Positions 42,200 through 50,940 of a stretch of DNA of 64,000 nucleotides are shown here, one piece after another (the stretch's first letter is position 1; each line of letters begins with the position of its first letter). The DNA is from Paenibacillus sp. BIHB 4019 (GTDB lineage Bacteria; Bacillota; Bacilli; Paenibacillales; Paenibacillaceae). The notes beneath the pieces are model-generated. The model did no database searches. It was not told where the DNA came from and saw nothing but the letters and a program-made list of their open reading frames with translations. Position numbers and translations under genes: made by a program. The DNA is taken from contig NZ_CP016808.1 of the NCBI RefSeq assembly GCF_002741035.1, positions 6,682,501 to 6,746,500 of the forward strand, written 5' to 3'.

Positions 42200-42622
42200 C
42201 TGGATGTTTTCAAAAAATAGGAGCTGGCCAGTTGGCGAGCGCCTTGTATAAAAAGCTCGTCCTCGGTTAATGTGTCAATTCATTCCAGCCAGCGCTGCTC
42301 CTCTTTCCGGAATAAATCTCTAAGCTCAGACAGGGAATAGGCACTGTACCTCTCGTAAAAAGATTGGTACAGGCCACCGAGCTGGTTCCATTTGTGATCT
42401 GGAGATGGCATAATGACACGGCGCCTGCTTGCTCAGCCCTATCCCAGCCCATAACCAGACCAAGCCAGCCCAGCTGGGAGGCGATTATTTCAGCCGGCGT
42501 TTTATCCACGTCCGGTATTCTGTCATCTTTTTGACCATTGCTGCTTTCATCAAACTCCTTGTCGAGCAGTAAATAATTGGAGTGGATAGCTTCCAACAAT
42601 TCCTTTTAGGATGTATATTCAT
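42200..42622 (-). pseudogene. Decayed ClbS/DfsB family four-helix bundle gene
   Basis: The minus strand contains a ClbS/DfsB (DUF1706) sequence broken into frames: an N-terminal LLEAIHSNY... IPDVDKTPAEIIASQLGWLG, then, after a frameshift near 42413-42424, PDHKWNQLGGLYQSFYERYS and LSELRDLFRKEEQRWLE, then an in-frame TGA (42280-42282, probably from TGG) followed by IDTLTEDELF. A second frameshift near 42595-42605 separates the ATG at 42622 from LLEAI. The C-terminus is missing. Intact relatives are small four-helix proteins; ClbS inactivates colibactin. The longest open stretch (42267-42599) is only part of this relic. Confidence 0.78.
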
Positions 42623-42686
42623 TGCTCGCCACACTAACATCCCTCTTTATCATTTCGGCTATATCACATCCGTGTACAATGATAAA

Positions 42687-43262
42687 TTAAAATTCATACC
42701 CTTTCACCTTCGCATAAACACAAGTATTAGCAAGCTCGCCTGTCTGCTCACGGGCGGACTTTCGCAAAATGCCCTCCAGCGTAAAACCGGCCCGCTCCGC
42801 TACCCGCGCACTGGCGTGATTCATCTCATTACAGCGAATTTCGATTCGGCTGGCTTTCAACTCTTGAATGGCAAAGGTGGTAATTCCATTTACCGCCTCC
42901 GTCATCAAACCTTGGCCGGAACGCGACGTTCTCAGCCAATAGCCGATTTCAAACCTCCGCACATCCCAGTCAAATCGGTGCAATCCGCTGCTGCCGACAA
43001 ATTCGCCCGTCCGCTTATCAAACAAATGCAGGGGCAAATCGGTTCGCTCCAAAAAATTCAACCTAGCCTTCCTTACATAAGCTTCCGATTGCTCTACAGT
43101 AGGCATGGTTTGTGCAAATGGCATCCACGGCTTCAACTGGTCCAGGCTTTCACCAATCGCCTCATTGCTAAAAACACCGTCCCCCCACTGCGGAGCCCGA
43201 ATGAGCAAGCGCTCGGTTTCAAACGATTCAGGGAAAGAAATTAAAATTGGATTTTCGCTCAT
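42687..43262 (-). CDS. GNAT family N-acetyltransferase (RimJ/RimL type)
   Basis: 191 residues. Acetyl-CoA-dependent transferase with the RimL pattern: FETERLLIRAPQWGDG, EFVGSSGLHRFDWDVRRFEIGYWL and the acetyl-CoA loop SRSGQGLMTEAV, then RIEIRCNEMNHASARVAERAGFTLEG. The family acetylates ribosomal protein N-termini, but many members have other small-molecule or protein targets; the substrate here is not known. It is transcribed alone. Confidence 0.9.
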   Translation of the reverse strand: MSENPILISFPESFETERLLIRAPQWGDGVFSNEAIGESLDQLKPWMPFAQTMPTVEQSEAYVRKARLNFLERTDLPLHLFDKRTGEFVGSSGLHRFDWDVRRFEIGYWLRTSRSGQGLMTEAVNGITTFAIQELKASRIEIRCNEMNHASARVAERAGFTLEGILRKSAREQTGELANTCVYAKVKGYEF

Positions 43263-43463
43263 TTCTTACAGCACCTCCTGAAGGATAATGAAATAAATTT
43301 TTTATAGTATAACGGTGATTCCATAATTTTACCAGCCTATTCTCGCCAGTGTTCCCCTCTATTCCTTTATGAGCCTATTAATCTATAAAACAATCAATTG
43401 TCTCGTTACAAACACTAGATTCGCCTCATATATTATCTTATGAAGTGGAAAGGGGAAATGCAT

Positions 43464-43712
43464 ATGCCTAACATCGAAAATTCACACCGTTCTGGTGGTA
43501 ACCGTAGTGGCGGCAACCGTACCGGTGGCAACCGTACTGGCGGCAACCGTACCGGTGGCAACCGTACTGGCGGCAATCGTACTGGAGGCAACCGCACTCG
43601 CGGTAACCGTTCCGGCGGCAACCGTACTGGCGGCAACCATACTGGCGGCAACCGTTCCGGCGGCAACCGTTCCGGAGGTCGTTCTGGAGGCCGTTCCCGC
43701 GGAATCCGTTAA
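43464..43712 (+). CDS. Glycine/arginine-rich GGNRT-repeat protein
   Basis: 82 residues from the ATG at 43464 (AAAGGGG 8 nt upstream; an in-frame ATG at 43440 lacks a site). After MPNIENSHRS come twelve pentapeptides GGNR(S/T), with single variants RGNRS and GGNHT, then GGRSGGRSRGIR. The DNA is a 15-bp tandem repeat. The protein is strongly basic and should be disordered, like RGG-type RNA-binding or phase-separating tails; exosporium-type or nucleic-acid roles are both speculative. The codons vary in the third base (ACC/ACT, GGT/GGC/GGA), so selection on the peptide is likely. Confidence 0.72.
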   Translation: MPNIENSHRSGGNRSGGNRTGGNRTGGNRTGGNRTGGNRTGGNRTRGNRSGGNRTGGNHTGGNRSGGNRSGGRSGGRSRGIR

Positions 43713-43752
43713 TCGCCAAACGGCTTTGCTCCCTTGAGCAAAGCAAAAAAGA

Positions 43753-43790
43753 CAAGAAGAGCTGCGCCTATGAAGGCCCAGCTCTTCTTG
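43753..43790. terminator. Hairpin terminator between the GGNRT gene and the Rrf2 gene
   Basis: Arms CAAGAAGAGCTG (43753-43764) and CAGCTCTTCTTG (43779-43790). It serves the convergent minus-strand Rrf2/xpt operon (followed by TTTTTTGCTTTG) and probably also the plus-strand gene. A smaller hairpin GCTTTGCTC/GAGCAAAGC lies at 43723-43744. Confidence 0.75.
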
Positions 43791-43794
43791 TTGA

Positions 43795-44217
43795 TTAAAT
43801 TTTACTCGCAATACTCTGTGTTACCTGCGACAGCCGTATGGATGCAAGCTTATCCTCCATCGCCTGCTGCGCTTCAGCAAACACCTCTTCCAGCGACGAC
43901 TGGATGTTTCGTCCAGTCGGACAAGCCGGATTCGGCTTATCATGAATCGCAAACAATTCCTCCTGCGTCTGCGATTGAACTGCCCGATAAATATCGAGCA
44001 GCGAAATTTCGTCCAGAGGACGGGTAATGCTCGCTCCAGCCACTCCCGGACTAGTCTGTACAAGACCCGCTTTCGCCAGCATCCCGATGATGCGGCGAAT
44101 GACAACCGGGTTCGTATTCACACTGCCTGCAATATGGTCGGACGTCAAACGCTCGTCCTTATCCAAATCCAGCAGGCTCATGATGTGTATGGCTACTGCA
44201 AACCGATTGCTAGTCAC
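43795..44217 (-). CDS. Rrf2 family transcriptional regulator (YwnA-like)
   Basis: 140 residues. Winged helix: TSNRFAVAIHIMSLLDLD, LTSDHIAGSVNTNPVVIRRIIGMLAKAGLV, SPGVAGASITRPLDEISLLDIYRAV. Only one cysteine (NPACPTG), so it cannot hold the usual three-Cys cluster; it resembles the YwnA/CymR-like branch. The GTG at 44217 is preferred because GGGTGG lies 5 nt upstream. It is the third gene of a tight operon with a small beta-rich protein and xpt (gap 17 bp). Confidence 0.87.
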   Translation of the reverse strand: MTSNRFAVAIHIMSLLDLDKDERLTSDHIAGSVNTNPVVIRRIIGMLAKAGLVQTSPGVAGASITRPLDEISLLDIYRAVQSQTQEELFAIHDKPNPACPTGRNIQSSLEEVFAEAQQAMEDKLASIRLSQVTQSIASKI

Positions 44218-44234
44218 GATGACCACCCTGCTTT

Positions 44235-44810
<576 letters not shown>

Positions 44811-45035
44811 TCATACTTCCCCTTCCAAAATGCTGCCACGTTCCTGAGAGGCCAGTTCATACAAATACGTCCTGCTCAGCTTGACGACCCGCCTGTTTGC
44901 CCTGCGAATGACGACGGAAGCATCATCCCATGCTACGACGATGCCAATGACGTCATTCATCTCCAGCCCATCGCGGACAACGCGCACTTTCTCTCCGCTG
45001 ATTCGGAACTGATCCAGCAATTCCTCACTAACCAT
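44811..45035 (-). CDS. Small beta-rich protein of unknown function in the xpt operon
   Basis: 74 residues. The middle, KVRVVRDGLEMNDVIGIVVAWDD then VVIRRANRRVVKLSRTYLYE, reads as alternating strands, like a small Sm/SH3-type barrel. The ATG is followed by a helical start. It lies 3 bp before xpt, so the two are co-transcribed and may be co-translated. No family is recognised. Confidence 0.62.
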   Translation of the reverse strand: MVSEELLDQFRISGEKVRVVRDGLEMNDVIGIVVAWDDASVVIRRANRRVVKLSRTYLYELASQERGSILEGEV

Positions 45036-45087
45036 GCACGAACGCTCCTTCCCTTAAGCCGCACTCCCCGTATATGGTGAAAAAAAA

Positions 45088-45120
45088 CCTCAATAAACTG
45101 TAGAAACGTTTATTGAGGCT
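45088..45120 (-). terminator. Intrinsic terminator after the 106-residue gene
   Basis: Arms CCTCAATAAAC (45088-45098) and GTTTATTGAGG (45108-45118), followed by TTTTTTT on the minus strand. Confidence 0.88.
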
Positions 45121-45147
45121 GATATATGCTATTGATCTGCGTATGCC

Positions 45148-45468
45148 TTAGCCAACATGTTCCTTGGAATCATTCGTTTCATACCACTCATCCAATACGC
45201 GCGAGGACATGACACGCTTGCCAATGTACTCGGCTTGACGCTCGCTAAACGGCTCACGCCATTCCAGATCCAGCTCTTCAAACAGCTTCACGATCGTAAG
45301 CAGCTCTGACCATGCTACATATCTTTTGTACCAGAAAAATTGCGGATGCTCAATCATATAAGGGTACAAATCATCAAATTCCGTATGTTTGCAATCTAAT
45401 GCACGCTCAAAATGATTTTTCGCATCGGATAATTTGACATCCATGAATTCTGCTGACCAATTTCCCAT
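45148..45468 (-). CDS. Conserved-looking small acidic protein, unknown function
   Basis: 106 residues, no membrane segment, rich in Trp, Tyr and Glu (FFWYKRYVAWSELLTIVKLFEELDLEW). Probably helical and cytosolic. It lies between the two xpt genes but has its own terminator and about 80 bp of free sequence upstream. No homologous family comes to mind. Confidence 0.6.
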   Translation of the reverse strand: MGNWSAEFMDVKLSDAKNHFERALDCKHTEFDDLYPYMIEHPQFFWYKRYVAWSELLTIVKLFEELDLEWREPFSERQAEYIGKRVMSSRVLDEWYETNDSKEHVG

Positions 45469-45550
45469 TATTTCTGCCTCCCCTCGATCACTTACGTTTT
45501 ATTATAAGCCAATTTCACTTGCGGGGAAAGAGCAATTGTTCTGGAACATC

Positions 45551-46120
45551 TTACTCAAATGTAATTTGGCCGCCTTCAAGCGACGAAATGCTGACGAGCG
45601 ATTCCACTCGAACTCCTTGCTCCCGCAGCGTGCGCGAGCCTGCCTGAAACGATTTTTCCACGACAACACCCATGCCCACAAGCTTTGCGCCAGAGCGCTC
45701 AATAATTTTGAGAAGTCCTCGTGCTGCATCGCCATTGGCAATAATATCATCAATAAATAGCACCCTGTCTTCGCTTGTCAAATATTGCTTGGATACCATA
45801 ATATCGGTAACCATCCCTTTCGTAAAAGAAGGGACACGCTCGCAATAAGCGTCATTATCAGCGATTAGCGTCTTTTTGCGTCTTGCAAAAACAAGCGGTA
45901 CGCCAAGCACATAAGCAGCTGCAAAAGCAGACGGGATGCCTGAAGATTCTATTGTGATGACCTTCGTAATTTGCTCCCCAGCGAAGCGGTTTGCAAACTC
46001 ATGGCCCATTTCCATCGTTAATGCAGGATCGACCTGGTGGTTGATAATAGAATCCAGCCTAAGCACATCCGTTGACAGTACCGAAGCCTGTTCCAAAATT
46101 CGTTGTTTTAAAATATCCAT
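45551..46120 (-). CDS. xpt: Xanthine phosphoribosyltransferase (paralogue 2)
   Basis: 189 residues from the ATG at 46120 (GGGGG about 11 nt upstream); a 43-codon longer reading has no homology. Same motifs as paralogue 1: LRLDSIINHQVDPAL, VITIESSGIPSAFAAAYVL, FARRKKTL, PRPP loop VLFIDDIIANGDA and GMGVVVEKSFQAGS. The two copies differ at many positions, for example [16 protein letters not shown] and IAP/IPS after ESSG, so this is an old duplication and they may differ in substrate preference. It is a single-gene unit; no purine riboswitch pattern is visible in the 230 bp upstream. Confidence 0.92.
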   Translation of the reverse strand: MDILKQRILEQASVLSTDVLRLDSIINHQVDPALTMEMGHEFANRFAGEQITKVITIESSGIPSAFAAAYVLGVPLVFARRKKTLIADNDAYCERVPSFTKGMVTDIMVSKQYLTSEDRVLFIDDIIANGDAARGLLKIIERSGAKLVGMGVVVEKSFQAGSRTLREQGVRVESLVSISSLEGGQITFE

Positions 46121-46351
46121 CGTATGCCATTCCCCCCACCAAAAATTCCTTTTGGATAACTTACCATAGGTATAGCCAGCAGCGCAATAAGAAACGCATA
46201 ACTTGCCTCCTCGTTTCCGCCCATAGGAATTAATGGGGCATTTCCCCAACTTTTTTGCCCCTTAACAGAAACTTTTTCCCAATATCATCCGTTTTACCTT
46301 ATAGTAGAATAAAAGCATCATCCAATGATGACAAGCGAGGAGCGCTGCAAA

Positions 46352-47065
46352 GTGACGAACACGAAGAAATCACCTTATCAACTTGCAAAATATGCCGCAG
46401 TTATAGCCATTGCCGTTGCAACAGCAGGCTGTCAAAGCATGGCCGGGCCAAGCGAAACGGCTCAAAGCGCAAGTACTCCCTTGACAGCTGACCAGCTGCT
46501 CACTCAATCGGACAGCCCGCAAAAAACCTATTTGGAAAACGTTCTGGAGCAGATGCAAACGCCTGTGCAAAATCATGCCGTTGAAGATAATGTAGATGCC
46601 AGTACCGAAGTAAATGCTGCAAACGGCTTATCGAGCAATAAAACAACACCAGCCAAAACAACGGATGAAGGAAAATGGAATGCCGCCAAGCCGGCACTTC
46701 TCGGGCTGGCAATCGGCGATTCCAAAGCAGCCATGACGAAGCTTTTTGGCACCGCGCTTGATTCCTACACGCTGGAGGAAGAACATCAGGTTAAAATTGA
46801 AGTCCACGAATATGATGGCTTCGCTATTGGCCTGAGCGACAAAAATACGATTCAATACATCGAAGTGTATGATAAAAAAGTAAAAACCGGACTGAGCGGC
46901 GTTAAAATCGGCGACCATTCCAAAACAGCCGTTAAGGCGCTTGGCAAACCTACATCACAAAGCGGCTTTATTATTGCATACGAGGGAACAAAGACGCTGC
47001 TCAAGCTCGATCTTGATCCCGATTTAAGCGAGATTGTGTCCATCAAGCTGCTTGCCCGCAGCTAA
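46352..47065 (+). CDS. Putative lipoprotein with two tandem beta-domains (YjgB/DUF4309-like)
   Basis: 237 residues from a GTG start at 46352 (AGCGAGGAG 9 nt upstream). Signal peptide with lipobox VATAGC. A disordered Thr/Ser/Asn-rich part follows; the C-terminal half has two related segments, LLGLAIGDSKAAMTKLFGTALDSYTL and LSGVKIGDHSKTAVKALGKPTSQSG, like a BLIP/DUF4309-type repeat. Such lipoproteins are found on the surface of Bacillota. The function is unknown. Confidence 0.7.
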   Translation: MTNTKKSPYQLAKYAAVIAIAVATAGCQSMAGPSETAQSASTPLTADQLLTQSDSPQKTYLENVLEQMQTPVQNHAVEDNVDASTEVNAANGLSSNKTTPAKTTDEGKWNAAKPALLGLAIGDSKAAMTKLFGTALDSYTLEEEHQVKIEVHEYDGFAIGLSDKNTIQYIEVYDKKVKTGLSGVKIGDHSKTAVKALGKPTSQSGFIIAYEGTKTLLKLDLDPDLSEIVSIKLLARS

Positions 47066-47067
47066 TT

Positions 47068-48351
47068 TTAGTAATCCCCGGTCAGCCACAACACAATTAA
47101 AGCAACGAGCAAAATCGGAAACGTAAACAGCAGCCCATATTTTGTATACTCCCGCCATGAAACCTTTACGCCGCCCTGACTCAGCAGTTGCAGCCACAGC
47201 AGCGTAGCAAGCGAACCGATGGGCGTAAGCTTCGCCCCAATCGCCGTTCCTAGCAGGCTGGCGTAAGGCAAATAATCAGCCCCATTTACCTGAGTAATCG
47301 CAAGCGACGAAATGAGAACCGCGGGCAGGTTGTTAATAGCGGCCGCCAGCAGCGCAAACAACAGTCCCGAACCAAATATGCCAGCCATTGGCGAGCCGCT
47401 GGAAGCCGCAGCAATCAAGTCCGGAAACCACGCTACAGCCCCATGCACATGCAAACTGTACACAACCAAATTCATCGCCAGCGCAAATACGATGATGAGC
47501 CACGGTGCCCGCAGCACCGTCTGTTTGGCATCCACTTGTTTAAAAATAGCTGACGCCACCCCATGAAGCCCTGCACAACCAAGCGCAATCACACAAGCTG
47601 GAAGCCCGAAATGCTCCGACATCAAATAACCGGCCATCATAATGACGATAATGGCCCAGGAAAGCCTGAACAGCGTAACATGGCCCAGAACGGTTGCAGG
47701 CTGCGGAAATACGTTTGGCATGTCGCCCCTGCTCTTGTCATTTTTAATGATCCGGCCGAAATACGTTAAGGTAACTGCAATGGTCGCGGCAATTGCCGCA
47801 AGTCCAGGCAGCAGCATTTGCGAGGCATATTGATCAAAAGGAATATGAAAAAAATCGGCCGTCAATATATTCGTCAAGTTGCTCATCATCAGCGGAGCGC
47901 TTGCTGTATCCGCCATCAGCCCGATTCCGAGCAAGTAGGCGAGCCTTCCTTTACGGGACAGCTTCAGCAGCGCGGTTACTTCGAGCACAATCGGCACCAT
48001 AATCAAAATCGTTCCATCGTTGTTGAAAAAAATCGTAATTCCCGCAGCAAGCAGCGACAGCATCGTAAACAGCAGCAGCGGCAGTCGGTTAAAGCGATGA
48101 ACAATATGCAGCGCCGCCCAGCGGAAAAAGCCATTTTGATCCAGCAAAGACGTAAAAATCATTATGCCAATCAATGAAAAAGTCGCATTCCACACAAATC
48201 CCCAGATGTATACGACATCCTCCAGCTTTAGCAGCTGCAAAACAAATAAAATAATAGCTCCGGCAAGCGCAATTAAAGCTTCATTCATGCCTCTTGGCTT
48301 CACCAGTATAAGCGCCAGCGTGATAAGAAATACGATAATGGAAATAATCAT
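47068..48351 (-). CDS. ArsB/NhaD-type (arsenite or Na+/H+ antiporter superfamily) transporter
   Basis: About 427 residues and 11-12 membrane helices of the ion-transporter superfamily: NATFSLIGIMIFTSLLDQNG, ITIFFNNDGTILIMVPIVLE and NLPAVLISSLAITQVNG are the two re-entrant half-motifs. ArsB-type arsenite permeases and NhaD antiporters share this fold; without ars genes nearby the substrate is open. Start is uncertain: ATG at 48351 has AAAGG 8 nt upstream; 48357 and a far longer start (48507) are alternatives, the latter overlapping the divergent gene. Confidence 0.82.
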   Translation of the reverse strand: MIISIIVFLITLALILVKPRGMNEALIALAGAIILFVLQLLKLEDVVYIWGFVWNATFSLIGIMIFTSLLDQNGFFRWAALHIVHRFNRLPLLLFTMLSLLAAGITIFFNNDGTILIMVPIVLEVTALLKLSRKGRLAYLLGIGLMADTASAPLMMSNLTNILTADFFHIPFDQYASQMLLPGLAAIAATIAVTLTYFGRIIKNDKSRGDMPNVFPQPATVLGHVTLFRLSWAIIVIMMAGYLMSEHFGLPACVIALGCAGLHGVASAIFKQVDAKQTVLRAPWLIIVFALAMNLVVYSLHVHGAVAWFPDLIAAASSGSPMAGIFGSGLLFALLAAAINNLPAVLISSLAITQVNGADYLPYASLLGTAIGAKLTPIGSLATLLWLQLLSQGGVKVSWREYTKYGLLFTFPILLVALIVLWLTGDY

Positions 48352-48474
48352 AGTCATAGCCTTTATGCCAACCCGCCTTTGGTCAGATGAACTTGCAGTC
48401 ATGCCCGTCCCGTTTTGGACATACCTTCTATAAAGCATGTGCAGAAGAGTTCGGAAACGGGGGAAGGGCAAATC

Positions 48475-49524
48475 ATGATAATGAAACGAACAGGTAAGGT
48501 GCTGCAAATTGCATCTACCTATATGGGTACTGTTGTTGGAGCCGGCTTTGCGACAGGGCAGGAAATTTTACAATTTTTCACCCGTTTCGGCTATTGGGGG
48601 ACGCTGACGATCGCTTTAGCGACCTTCCTCTTCATATGGCTTGGTACCAAAATGATGCTAATTGCCAGCGATATTCGCGCCAAATCGTATGAAGATCTGA
48701 ATAAAGCGCTGTTTGGCGAGCAATATGGCCGTTGGATCAGCCACTTTATGTTCGTTATTTTGCTCGGTGTTACCGCCGTTATGCTAGCTGGAGCCGGAAC
48801 GATTTTTTATGAAAATTGGAATATCTCTTATCAAACCGGCCTGCTCATTACGATTGTCGGCTGTTATTTCCTGCTGCGCAAAGGGATGAAGTCGATTTTG
48901 ATGGTCAATGCGATCGTCGTTCCCGTCATGCTGCTGTTTACCATCCTCATCATTGTTGATACGTTTAATACACCAGGCGCCGGGCGCTTTATCTCGCTAG
49001 CCAGCGATCATTCGATCTGGGCCGCATGGGCCGCCCCTTTCCTTTATGCCGCCTTCAACCTCTCGATGTCCCAAGCGGTGCTTGTCCCGCTCGGGGCCGA
49101 AATCCGCGACCGCAAGGTAATCATCATCGGCTCGTGGCTTGGCGGCATTGGCATCGGTTTTATGCTGCTTGCCGGCCATATTGCTTTGTCCGTACATATG
49201 CCAGGCATTCAGCAATATGCCATTCCGATGGGAGGCATCGCCAAGCAACTTGGCCATAGCGTGCAATTTATTTATGTATTCCTGATTTTCGCCGAAATTT
49301 TCACCACCCTGATCGCCGACATTTACGGCCTTACCCTCCAGCTGCAGGAGCGGCTGAAATGGTCACGTTCCATTATTACAACGATCATCCTGCTGTTCTG
49401 CTATATGGCAAGCCAGATCGGATTCGGGCCGCTGCTATCCACTCTTTACCCGATATTCGGGCTGATCAGTCTCGGCTGGCTGTATTTAATTATCCGCAAG
49501 CGAATGGGCCGGAGCGAGGCTTAG
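48475..49524 (+). CDS. YkvI-type membrane transporter
   Basis: 349 residues, about ten helices. The start IASTYMGTVVGAGFATGQEILQFF is the signature of the YkvI family, a distant branch of the amino acid/LeuT-fold carriers; its cargo is unknown. GAAGGG lies 6 nt before the ATG at 48475; the earlier in-frame ATG (48415) has no site. It is divergent to the ArsB-type gene. Confidence 0.85.
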   Translation: MIMKRTGKVLQIASTYMGTVVGAGFATGQEILQFFTRFGYWGTLTIALATFLFIWLGTKMMLIASDIRAKSYEDLNKALFGEQYGRWISHFMFVILLGVTAVMLAGAGTIFYENWNISYQTGLLITIVGCYFLLRKGMKSILMVNAIVVPVMLLFTILIIVDTFNTPGAGRFISLASDHSIWAAWAAPFLYAAFNLSMSQAVLVPLGAEIRDRKVIIIGSWLGGIGIGFMLLAGHIALSVHMPGIQQYAIPMGGIAKQLGHSVQFIYVFLIFAEIFTTLIADIYGLTLQLQERLKWSRSIITTIILLFCYMASQIGFGPLLSTLYPIFGLISLGWLYLIIRKRMGRSEA

Positions 49525-49579
49525 GCAGCTTCTGCCCTTGGCCTTCTGCTCCAGCCCACTCCGAAATGACAGCATTTGA

Positions 49580-50713
49580 TTATTCCGCTTGACGCAGCGT
49601 ATTGACGTACACTTTTTTCAACTGCGCAATAACCCGTGTCAACGAATAAACCTGCTTTGCTTTATCCCAGCCTGAACGCGCCAAGTTGTAGCGATAAGAG
49701 GAATCCGTAACCAGCTTCTCCAGCGCCTCAGCCAGTGCAATCGGGTCCTCTGGCGGTACGAGCAATCCATTGACGCCATCGTCAATTTGCTCCGAAATGC
49801 CCCCGACATTCGTTCCGACAAGCGCCAACCAGCAGAGCGCGGCCTCGGCAAATACGGAACCGAACGCCTCCGCCCGCGAAGGCAGCACGAAAATATCAAA
49901 AAACGGCATAAATTCCTCAGGATGCAGCATGTAACCGTAAAAAATAATATCGTCATATAAATCCAGCTCGACTGCTAGCTGCTCCAGCTCAAGGCGAATC
50001 GGCCCATCCCCAATAATATGCAGGACGAAGGGATGTCCCCTGCGCTTCAGCTCGGCACAGCCATGAAGAAGAATGTCAATGCCTTTGGCCGGCACTAGGC
50101 GGCATACAGTAATGAGCTGCGGAACTTCATTTTCATGGGCAATCGGCTTAAAGCGCTTCTCATCAAATCCGTTCGGAATGACCTTAATCGCCGCTGCGTC
50201 CAACACATAAGGAGAAATATACGTGCGGAATGATTCCGACACCGTCAGCAGCTTGTCAACACGTGCTTCCAGCTCGCCGTAAATAGCAGTCAAAAATTGA
50301 TGCACCTTGCCATTCTCTTCGATCTTGCCATTCAATATTAGCTCGCGTTCATAGCTGGAGTGAATCGTCATCATGACGGGCGTGTCTGGATAAAGCTGCT
50401 TCATAACCAGCGCCGCAATCGGATGATGCGCATGAATAATATCATAGGACTTCTTCAGCCGCAGCTTCGTCCACCAGACGTAATCGCGGTACGTTTGAAT
50501 ATATTTATCGACAAGCGGATCCCCTTCAAAAGCATGGTAATCGAATGTTTCGAATACCACTTCCTCCTGCCCTTTTCCTCTTACTCGCTTCGGAATCGAG
50601 AATAGCTCCATTTCCCATCCCATTTGCTGAAAGCGGTCCTGAATATAAGGAATCATGGAAGAAACACCACCCGGCTGCTCCGGCGGGAAAAATAAAGCTT
50701 GTAAGATGTTCAT
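49580..50713 (-). CDS. Glycosyltransferase family 4 (GT-B)
   Basis: 377 residues. Retaining GT-B transferase: N-terminal ALFFPPEQPGGVSSM loop, HAHHPIAALV, then NGFDEKRF, LITVCRLVPAKGIDIL, LHIIGDGPIRLEL, and the nucleotide-binding LPSRAEAFGSVFAEAAL with the family E-x7-E motif, ending with GGISEQIDDGVNGLLVPPED. The donor and acceptor are unknown; a cell-surface glycan or lipid is typical. ATG 50713 is chosen (GGAGGAG 9 nt upstream). It lies alone. Confidence 0.9.
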   Translation of the reverse strand: MNILQALFFPPEQPGGVSSMIPYIQDRFQQMGWEMELFSIPKRVRGKGQEEVVFETFDYHAFEGDPLVDKYIQTYRDYVWWTKLRLKKSYDIIHAHHPIAALVMKQLYPDTPVMMTIHSSYERELILNGKIEENGKVHQFLTAIYGELEARVDKLLTVSESFRTYISPYVLDAAAIKVIPNGFDEKRFKPIAHENEVPQLITVCRLVPAKGIDILLHGCAELKRRGHPFVLHIIGDGPIRLELEQLAVELDLYDDIIFYGYMLHPEEFMPFFDIFVLPSRAEAFGSVFAEAALCWLALVGTNVGGISEQIDDGVNGLLVPPEDPIALAEALEKLVTDSSYRYNLARSGWDKAKQVYSLTRVIAQLKKVYVNTLRQAE

Positions 50714-50940
50714 AACTTCAATCTCCTCCAAATTTGCGCTCAAAGCCTCAATTACCCGTATTCGATTGCTTGCAACGGATTACACATTTTGGGCAACGAT
50801 GCCGATACTACTTATATTGGCGTTGTTCATCTGCCATCAAACATGATATAGTAGAACATATGTTTCTGTAAAGAAGACGAATGTTGACAAGCGCAATTGT
50901 TTTTCAAATTTTTATATTTTGAGCATATGGTGGTCTTACA

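Noticed and set aside
42267..42599. 110-residue open frame on the minus strand as an independent gene
   Set aside because: It is a fragment of the frameshifted ClbS/DfsB relic; its second half is out of frame with the conserved KWNQLGGLY segment.
42582..43244. Plus-strand open frame of 220 codons opposite the GNAT gene
   Set aside because: It is antisense to a clear GNAT gene and the ClbS relic, has no ribosome-binding site, and its composition follows from the opposite reading frame.
43464..43712. Regular repeats suggesting a CRISPR array
   Set aside because: The unit is 15 bp, contiguous and in frame with a coding sequence (GGNRT); there are no unique spacers.
46121..46351. Purine riboswitch in front of the second xpt gene
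   Set aside because: I searched by eye for the conserved three-way junction loops (TATAA and the two kissing loops) and did not find them on either strand; a covariance search would decide.
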